Source: Alloyangia pacifica
GTDB lineage: Bacteria; Pseudomonadota; Alphaproteobacteria; Rhodobacterales; Rhodobacteraceae
DNA length: 64,000 nt
Assembly: GCF_003111685.1 (NCBI RefSeq)
Contig: NZ_CP022189.1
Location: 1,876,001-1,940,000, forward strand
Direction: 5' to 3'
The translations under genes and the position numbers were made by a program. Under the pieces are notes generated by a model. That model saw nothing but the letters and a program-made list of their open reading frames with translations. It made no database searches and had not been told where the DNA came from. Of the stretch, positions 58,445 to 64,000 are shown piece by piece (the stretch's first letter is position 1; each line of letters starts with the position of its first letter).

Positions 58445-59671
58445 TCAGCCGGCCTGCTGGTAGACCGCCGAGACCTCGGCGCGGATGATGCGGGCGATGA
58501 GCGCGCAATCCTCGAGGCTGAAGGTCAGCGGCAGGCGCATGTCGAGGATCCCCGTGAGAATACGATTGGTGGCGGGCATCGGTTCCGAAGGCGCATAACG
58601 CCAGCTGTCGTAGCGCGAGGTGAAGGCCACTGGTTCGGCGCCGCCGAACCACTTCAGCTCGACCCCGCGCGCGGCGCAGCGCGAGAGCACCTGTTGGATC
58701 GCCTCGGGTGCCCAGTCGAGCAGCAGCGCCTGGATCGAGGAGCCGACAAAGCGCTCGGGCTCGGGCCGCGCGATGAGCGTGAGGCCCGGGGTGCCCCGCA
58801 AGCCCGCCTCGACCACCCGGTAGCGCTCGTTCCAGCGCTCGATCTGCGCCGAGAGCTCGGCAAGTTGCGGCCGCAGCAGCGCGGCGCGCAGGTTGTCCAT
58901 CCGGCCCGAGACGTTGGGGGTGAGGTATTTCACCCGCTCGAAGGCCTCCGGCCCCGGTGCCGCAAGATGCCGCTCGTAAAGCATGTAGCTGCCCGACAGC
59001 ATCACCGCGCGGGCGGCCAGGTCCTCGTCATCGGTGACCAGAAAGCCGCCCTCGCCCGAGTTCATGTGCTTGTAGGTCTGCGTCGAGTAGCAGCCGATGG
59101 CGCCGTGCCGCCCAGAGGGCGTTCCGTTCCAGGAGGCCCCCATGGTGTGGGCGCAATCCTCGACGACCGGCACGCCCGCGGCGTTGCAGAGCGTCATCAG
59201 CCGGTCCATGTCGCAGATGTGCCCGCGCATGTGGCTGAGCATCAGCACCCGCGCCTGCGGCAGCTTGGTGGCGAGATCGTCGAGGTCGATCACCAGCCCC
59301 TCGGTCACCCCGACGAAGACCGGCACCGCTCCGAGCGCGGCAATCGCCCCCGGCACCGGCGCCAGGGTGAAGGCGTTGGTCAGAACCTTGTCGCCGGGCT
59401 GAACCCCCAGTGCGCGCAGGGCGCAGCCGAGCGCGTAGCCGCCCGAGGCCACCGCCACGCAGTAGCGCGCGCCGGTGACGGCGGCGAACTCCTGTTCGAG
59501 CAGCGCGGCCTCGGAGACCTCTCCGGCGGCGGTGTTGTAGCGGTGCAGCCGGCCATGGCGCATCACCGCCAGCGCGGCCTCGATCCCGGCTTCGGGGATG
59601 GGCTCCTGCTGGGTGAAGCTGCCGGTGAAACGTTCGGCCGTGAGGGTCTCTGTCTTCGGGTGCTCGGTCAT
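58445..59671 (-). CDS. DegT/DnrJ/EryC1/StrS-family PLP aminotransferase
   Basis: The 408-residue enzyme is of the sugar aminotransferase family. The PLP lysine is K201 in TYKHMNSGEGGF and the PLP-ring aspartate is D172 in VVEDCAHTMGAS. The C-terminal part is of normal length. No sugar-nucleotide or polysaccharide genes are adjacent, so the substrate (a keto sugar or similar) is unknown. The start is MTEHPKTETL. Confidence 0.88.
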   Translation of the reverse strand: MTEHPKTETLTAERFTGSFTQQEPIPEAGIEAALAVMRHGRLHRYNTAAGEVSEAALLEQEFAAVTGARYCVAVASGGYALGCALRALGVQPGDKVLTNAFTLAPVPGAIAALGAVPVFVGVTEGLVIDLDDLATKLPQARVLMLSHMRGHICDMDRLMTLCNAAGVPVVEDCAHTMGASWNGTPSGRHGAIGCYSTQTYKHMNSGEGGFLVTDDEDLAARAVMLSGSYMLYERHLAAPGPEAFERVKYLTPNVSGRMDNLRAALLRPQLAELSAQIERWNERYRVVEAGLRGTPGLTLIARPEPERFVGSSIQALLLDWAPEAIQQVLSRCAARGVELKWFGGAEPVAFTSRYDSWRYAPSEPMPATNRILTGILDMRLPLTFSLEDCALIARIIRAEVSAVYQQAG

Positions 59672-59749
59672 GGGGCATTGATGCGCCCGCGCTGCCGCGC
59701 GGTCAATGCGCAAGGGCACACACCGATCTGCGCGCGCCTGCCGTGCGCC

Positions 59750-60412
59750 TCAGCCGATGAGCCGCGCCACCGCCCCGGCGAGCTCGTCGAAATGGCCGAT
59801 CATCGCCTCGGGGTCCAGCGCCGAGACGGCATCGCCATCGGGGCCGAAGCCGACAAGGATGCAGGGCACGCCCACCGCCCTTGCCGTGTTGCGGTCGGTT
59901 GCCGTGTCGCCGACCAGCAGGCTCTGCGCCACCTGCCCGCCCGCACGTTCCACCGCCGCGACATAGGGCGCGGGGTCAGGCTTGCGCACCGGCAGCGTGT
60001 CGGCCCCGATCAGCGCATCGAAATGCCCGCGGGCGCCCATGCGCTGCATCAGCGTCTCGGCCAGCCCTTCGGGCTTGTTGGTGCAGATGCTGACCTTGTA
60101 ACCCGCCTCGCGCAGCCCCTGCACAGCGTCCAGCGCGCCGGGGTAGAAGCGGGTGTAGCGGTCGATGGCCTCGCCGTAGACCGTCAGCAGCTCGGGATAC
60201 CAGCGGACGATGAGCTCCTCGGAGAAGGTCCCGGCGCGGTCTAGCCCTGCGGTGAGCATGGCCCGCCCGCCCTTCACCGCGATGCCCGCGTCGAGCGCCG
60301 GGTCAAGCCGCACCTCGAGCCCCATGCCCTCGAAGCAGGCATTGGCGGCGGCGATCAGGTCGCCGCTGGTGTCGGCAAGCGTGCCATCGAGATCGAAGAC
60401 CACCGTACGCAT
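59750..60412 (-). CDS. gph: Phosphoglycolate phosphatase (HAD family)
   Basis: The 220-residue HAD phosphatase has the nucleophile motif VVFDLDGTLADT (D7, D9), motif II ICTNKP, and motif III/IV KPDPAP and LLVGDTATDRNTA. Length and cap fit Gph, which removes phosphate from 2-phosphoglycolate. Other HAD substrates cannot be excluded. It is divergent from glmU. Confidence 0.85.
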   Translation of the reverse strand: MRTVVFDLDGTLADTSGDLIAAANACFEGMGLEVRLDPALDAGIAVKGGRAMLTAGLDRAGTFSEELIVRWYPELLTVYGEAIDRYTRFYPGALDAVQGLREAGYKVSICTNKPEGLAETLMQRMGARGHFDALIGADTLPVRKPDPAPYVAAVERAGGQVAQSLLVGDTATDRNTARAVGVPCILVGFGPDGDAVSALDPEAMIGHFDELAGAVARLIG

Positions 60413-60473
60413 TCCGCTTGTCCCTTTCGCCGCGCCCTGTCACAGGCTGAAATCCAACGTGACCCGGGGCACC

Positions 60474-60501
60474 TTGCCCCCCTGCCCCAAGCGGATAAAA
60501 C
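60474..60501 (+). promoter_or_regulatory. Candidate promoter of glmU-glmS
   Basis: TTGCCC (60474-60479) and TAAAAC (60496-60501) are 16 bp apart, about 30 bp before the glmU start. Confidence 0.35.
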
Positions 60502-60532
60502 GGGCGCAGGCAGAAGACAAACAGGAAACCGC

Positions 60533-61891
60533 ATGAGCCTCGCCCTGATCCTCCTTGCCGCAGGCAAGGGCACCCGCATGGAGTCCGATCTCCCCAAGGT
60601 CCTCCACCGCCTCGCCCAGGCCCCGCTGCTGTGGCACGCGCTGCGCGCCGGTCAGGCGCTCGAGCCCGCGCGGTCGGTGGTGGTGGCCGGGCACGGCGCC
60701 GAGGCGGTCGAGGCCTCGACCGCCGATTTCGCCCCCGAGGCGCAGGTGGTGATCCAGCAAGAGCAGCTCGGCACCGCCCATGCCGTGGCCCAGGCCCGCC
60801 CCGCGCTCGAGGGGTTCGAGGGCGACGCGCTGGTGCTCTACGGCGATACGCCCTTCATCACCGAGGCGACGCTGGAGGCGATGCGCGAGGCCCGCGCCAA
60901 GCATGACGTCGTGGTGCTGGGCTTCGAGGCCGCGGATCCGGGGCGCTACGGGCGGCTGGTGACCGAGGGCGACGCGCTGCAGCGCATCGTCGAGTTCAAG
61001 GACGCCTCCGAAACCGAGCGCGCCATCACCCTGTGCAACTCGGGCGTGGTCTGCGCGGACAGCAAGACCCTCTTCGACCTGATCGACGCCGTGGGCAACG
61101 ACAATGCGTCGGGGGAATATTACCTCACCGACATCGTCGAGATCGCCCGGTCGCGCGGCCTTTCGGCGGGGGTCGTGCGCTGTGATGAAGCCGAGACTCT
61201 GGGCATCAATTCCCGCGCCGAGCTGCGCGCCGCCGAGGCCGCCTTCCAAGCCCGCAAGCGCGCAGAGCTGCTGGACGAGGGCGTGCTGATGAGCGCTCCC
61301 GAGACAGTGTTCTTTGCCTGGGACACCTACGTCGGCCGCGACGCAGAGATCGAGCCCAATGTGGTCTTCGGCCCCGGCGTGACGGTCGAGACCGGCGCGC
61401 GTATTCGTGCCTTCAGCCATCTCGAGGGGTGCCACGTCAGCCGCGGCGCCATCGTCGGCCCCTATGCCCGCCTGCGCCCCGGCGCCGAGCTGGCCGAAGA
61501 GGTGCATGTGGGCAACTTCGTCGAGGTGAAGAACGCCTATCTGGCGGAAGGCGTGAAGGCCAACCATCTCACCTATATCGGCGACGCCGACATCGGCGAG
61601 CGCACCAACATCGGGGCGGGCACGATCACCTGCAACTACGACGGTTTCTTCAAGCACCGCACCACCATCGGCAAGAATGCCTTCATCGGCTCGGACACGA
61701 TGCTGGTCGCGCCGGTCACCGTCGGCGACGGCGCGATGACCGGCTCGGGGTCGGTGGTGACCGAGGACGTCCCCGCCGGCGCACTTGCGCTTGGACGGAC
61801 GAAACAGGTGACCAAGCCGGGGTTTGCCACCAGGCTGCGCGACATGCTGAAGGCCAAGAAGGCGGCGCAACAGACCGCCAAAGGAGACTAA
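60533..61891 (+). CDS. glmU: Bifunctional N-acetylglucosamine-1-phosphate uridyltransferase / glucosamine-1-phosphate acetyltransferase
   Basis: The 452-residue enzyme makes UDP-GlcNAc for peptidoglycan and lipopolysaccharide. The N-terminal pyrophosphorylase shows LAAGKGTRMESDLPKVLH and LYGDTPFI. The C-terminal left-handed beta helix shows hexapeptide repeats and the acetyl-CoA site GAGTITCNYDGFFKHRT. It is 4 bp upstream of glmS, so the two make one operon. AGGAAA precedes the start. Confidence 0.96.
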   Translation: MSLALILLAAGKGTRMESDLPKVLHRLAQAPLLWHALRAGQALEPARSVVVAGHGAEAVEASTADFAPEAQVVIQQEQLGTAHAVAQARPALEGFEGDALVLYGDTPFITEATLEAMREARAKHDVVVLGFEAADPGRYGRLVTEGDALQRIVEFKDASETERAITLCNSGVVCADSKTLFDLIDAVGNDNASGEYYLTDIVEIARSRGLSAGVVRCDEAETLGINSRAELRAAEAAFQARKRAELLDEGVLMSAPETVFFAWDTYVGRDAEIEPNVVFGPGVTVETGARIRAFSHLEGCHVSRGAIVGPYARLRPGAELAEEVHVGNFVEVKNAYLAEGVKANHLTYIGDADIGERTNIGAGTITCNYDGFFKHRTTIGKNAFIGSDTMLVAPVTVGDGAMTGSGSVVTEDVPAGALALGRTKQVTKPGFATRLRDMLKAKKAAQQTAKGD

Positions 61892-61895
61892 GACC

Positions 61896-63713
61896 ATGTG
61901 CGGAATCGTCGGCGTCCTGGGCAAGCACGAGGTTGCCCCCATGCTGGTCGAGGCGCTGAAACGCCTCGAGTACCGCGGTTATGACAGCGCGGGCATCGCC
62001 ACGGTGAACGGCGGCCTGCTCGACCGCCGCCGCGCCGTCGGCAAACTGGTGAACCTGCAGGATCTGCTGGTGCACGACCCGCTCGCGGGCAAGGCGGGCA
62101 TCGGCCACACCCGCTGGGCCACCCATGGCGCCCCGACCGAGCGCAACGCGCACCCGCACCGCGCGGGCAAGGTCTCGGTCGTGCACAACGGCATCATCGA
62201 GAACTTCCGCGAACTGCGCGCCGAGTTGGCCGATCAGGGCCTCGCCCCCGAGACCGAGACCGACACCGAGACCGTCGCCATGCTGGTCTCGCACTACCTC
62301 GCCAGCGGCCTCGGCCCGGTCGAGGCGGCGTCGAAGGCGCTCGGACGGCTGGAGGGGGCCTTTGCCCTGGCCTTCCTCTTCGACGGCGAGGAAGACCTCA
62401 TCGTCGCCGCCCGCAAGGGCTCGCCGCTGGCCATCGGCCACGGTGACGGCGAGATGTTCGTGGGCAGCGACGCCATCGCGCTCGCCCCGATGACCGACCG
62501 CATCACCTACCTCGAAGAGGGTGACTGGGCCGTGGTCACCCGCGCCGGTGCCGAAATCTTCGACGAGTCCGGGGCGCCGGTGGCGCGCGAGGAGAAACGC
62601 GTACGGCTCGACCAGACGCAGGTCGACAAGGCCGGCTACAAGCACTTCATGGCCAAGGAGATCGCCCAGCAGCCGACCGTGCTGGCCGAGGCGCTGGGGG
62701 CCTACCTGAAGGGCGACGAGATCGTCCTGCCCTCCCCGGGCCTCGATTTCGCCGAGGTCGACCGGCTGGTGCTGGTCGCCTGCGGCACGGCCTATTACGC
62801 TTGCCTCACAGCCAAATACTGGTTCGAGAAGCTCGCCCGCATTCCGGTGGAGGTCGATATCGCCTCGGAGTTCCGCTACCGCGAGCCCCCCGTCACCAAG
62901 GGCACCGTCGCGCTCTTCGTCAGCCAGTCGGGCGAGACCGCCGACACGCTGGCTGCGCTGCGCTACTGCGCGGGACGGGCAGACCGGATCGTCTCGGTGG
63001 TCAATGTCGAGACCTCGACCATCGCCCGTGAAAGCGATCTGGCGCTGCCGATCCACGCCGGCGTCGAGGTCGGTGTCGCCTCGACCAAGGCCTTCACCTG
63101 CCAGCTCAACGTGCTCTTGCTGCTCGCCATCAAGGCGGCCGAGGCGCGCGGGCACATGGAAGCTGCCGAGAAGTCCGAGCTGCTGGCGCAGCTCCGCGCC
63201 CTGCCGGGCCTCTTCAACGCGGCGCTCGACCGCGACGGCGCCATCGCGGACGCCGCGCGGAAGATCTCCGAGGCCCGCGACGTGCTCTTCCTCGGCCGCG
63301 GCATGATGTATCCGCTGGCGCTCGAAGGCGCGCTGAAGCTGAAGGAAATCAGCTATATCCACGCCGAGGCCTACGCGAGCGGAGAGCTGAAACACGGGCC
63401 CATCGCGCTGATCGACAAATCGGTACCGGTGATCGTCATGGCACCGCGCGACGGGCTCTTCGACAAGACCGTCTCGAACATGCAGGAGGTCATGGCCCGC
63501 GGCGGCAAGGTCTGCCTGATCTCGGACGCGCGCGGCATCGAGGAGGCCGGGGACGGCATCTGGCAGAGCATCACCTTGCCCGAGGTGGACGAGCGCCTCG
63601 CGCCGCTCCTCTATGCCCTGCCCGCGCAGCTGCTGGCCTACCACGCCGCCATTGCCAAGGGCACCGATGTGGACCAGCCGCGCAACCTCGCGAAATCCGT
63701 GACGGTGGAATAA
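61896..63713 (+). CDS. glmS: Glutamine--fructose-6-phosphate aminotransferase
   Basis: The 605-residue enzyme forms glucosamine 6-phosphate. The N-terminal glutaminase begins MCGIVGVLG, where the cysteine is the nucleophile after removal of Met. HTRWATHGAP and EGAFALAF follow. Two SIS domains bind the sugar phosphate (SQSGETADTLAALR, EGALKLKEISYIHAEA), and the chain ends DQPRNLAKSVTVE. There is no room for a glmS riboswitch in the 4-bp gap. Confidence 0.97.
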   Translation: MCGIVGVLGKHEVAPMLVEALKRLEYRGYDSAGIATVNGGLLDRRRAVGKLVNLQDLLVHDPLAGKAGIGHTRWATHGAPTERNAHPHRAGKVSVVHNGIIENFRELRAELADQGLAPETETDTETVAMLVSHYLASGLGPVEAASKALGRLEGAFALAFLFDGEEDLIVAARKGSPLAIGHGDGEMFVGSDAIALAPMTDRITYLEEGDWAVVTRAGAEIFDESGAPVAREEKRVRLDQTQVDKAGYKHFMAKEIAQQPTVLAEALGAYLKGDEIVLPSPGLDFAEVDRLVLVACGTAYYACLTAKYWFEKLARIPVEVDIASEFRYREPPVTKGTVALFVSQSGETADTLAALRYCAGRADRIVSVVNVETSTIARESDLALPIHAGVEVGVASTKAFTCQLNVLLLLAIKAAEARGHMEAAEKSELLAQLRALPGLFNAALDRDGAIADAARKISEARDVLFLGRGMMYPLALEGALKLKEISYIHAEAYASGELKHGPIALIDKSVPVIVMAPRDGLFDKTVSNMQEVMARGGKVCLISDARGIEEAGDGIWQSITLPEVDERLAPLLYALPAQLLAYHAAIAKGTDVDQPRNLAKSVTVE

Positions 63714-63764
63714 CCCGCCCCGCCCGCTGCGCGAACCGCCACGGGACATTGAGACCAAAAAGAT

Positions 63765-63806
63765 AGCCCCGGACGTCTGCGCGACGTCTGGGGCTTTCTC
63801 TCTTTT
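63765..63806. terminator. Bidirectional terminator between glmS and sufS
   Basis: A 13-bp stem with one G-T pair (63765-63777 with 63783-63795) and a 5-base loop has TTCTCTCTTTT on the right and an A-rich run on the left, so it works for both convergent genes. Confidence 0.88.
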
Positions 63807-63842
63807 CGAATTCGCAAATCCGGCGGCGGAGCCGGGTAAGGC

Positions 63843-64000
<158 letters not shown>

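Noticed and set aside
57824..60244. An 806-codon plus-strand frame antisense to xdhC, the aminotransferase and gph
   Set aside because: It is a GC-driven shadow of three recognised genes.
61892..61895. A glmS ribozyme/riboswitch
   Set aside because: The gap between glmU and glmS is 4 bp and cannot contain one.
61716..63758. A 680-codon minus-strand frame antisense to glmS
   Set aside because: It is the shadow of a fully conserved enzyme.

Overview
This window is GC-rich, gene-dense chromosomal DNA from an alphaproteobacterium, most likely of the Rhodobacteraceae/Roseobacteraceae. The evidence is gene content and order: a 14-subunit nuo operon carrying the DUF5333/DUF5337-type extra genes of that family, a DksA with a single cysteine, a MoxR/CoxD-like ATPase, the DUF2849-cysI-cysH-DUF934 sulfur operon, a DctPQM TRAP system and a leucine-degradation (liu) operon. 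No rRNA, tRNA, insertion sequence, prophage or CRISPR array was seen, and nothing clearly marks recent transfer.

Layout. 1-3264 (+): end of sufT, an MscS channel, sufA and tpiA. 3430-9904 (-): dctB-dctD-dctP-dctQ-dctM, a two-component-controlled C4-dicarboxylate uptake system. 9965-11158 (+): a lone cytochrome P450. 11236-14437 (-): birA-coaX-rnj. 14554-33131 (-): the complex I operon nuoABCDEFGHIJKLMN, interrupted by eight extra reading frames. 33499-42625 (-): the liu operon (isovaleryl-CoA dehydrogenase, methylcrotonyl-CoA carboxylase, methylglutaconyl-CoA hydratase, HMG-CoA lyase) with an acyl-CoA synthetase, a glutathione transferase and a small membrane protein. 42785-43755 (+): a stress-type flavin protein and CreA. 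43774-45474 (-): an FAD monooxygenase and dksA. 45728-48317 (+): a MoxR-like ATPase and a DEAD-box helicase. 48446-49729 (-): OsmC, a SelW-like protein and an Lrp/AsnC regulator. 49882-54007 (+): DUF2849-cysI-cysH-DUF934 and a ferredoxin-NADP reductase. 54092-55500 (-): two membrane proteins. 55721-56266 (+): infC. 56406-60412 (-): a molybdopterin-binding protein with an XdhC-like protein, a DegT aminotransferase and a phosphoglycolate phosphatase. 60533-63713 (+): glmU-glmS. 63843-64000 (-): the end of a sufS gene.

How the parts work together. The TRAP system imports C4-dicarboxylates when DctB senses them. Its regulator DctD has lost the Walker A lysine and the sigma-54-contacting GAFTGA motif. 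The dctP upstream region matches this: two TGTGCG-N6-CGCAC(A/G) dyads sit just upstream of a perfect sigma-70 type -10 box, and no -24/-12 element was found. The liu operon turns isovaleryl-CoA into acetoacetate and acetyl-CoA from a promoter overlapped by a TGAAC-N4-GTTCA dyad. The cys operon carries out assimilatory sulfate reduction, with an Lrp-type regulator divergent from it.

The strongest candidate for something undescribed is the set of five small exported proteins inside the nuo operon. Each has exactly two cysteines in its predicted mature domain, suggesting a disulfide-bonded periplasmic group linked to complex I. Also notable are infC starting at an ATA codon just downstream of a good sigma-70 promoter, and a stand-alone membrane-anchored helix-hairpin-helix protein that resembles the C-terminal domain of NuoE in related alphaproteobacteria.
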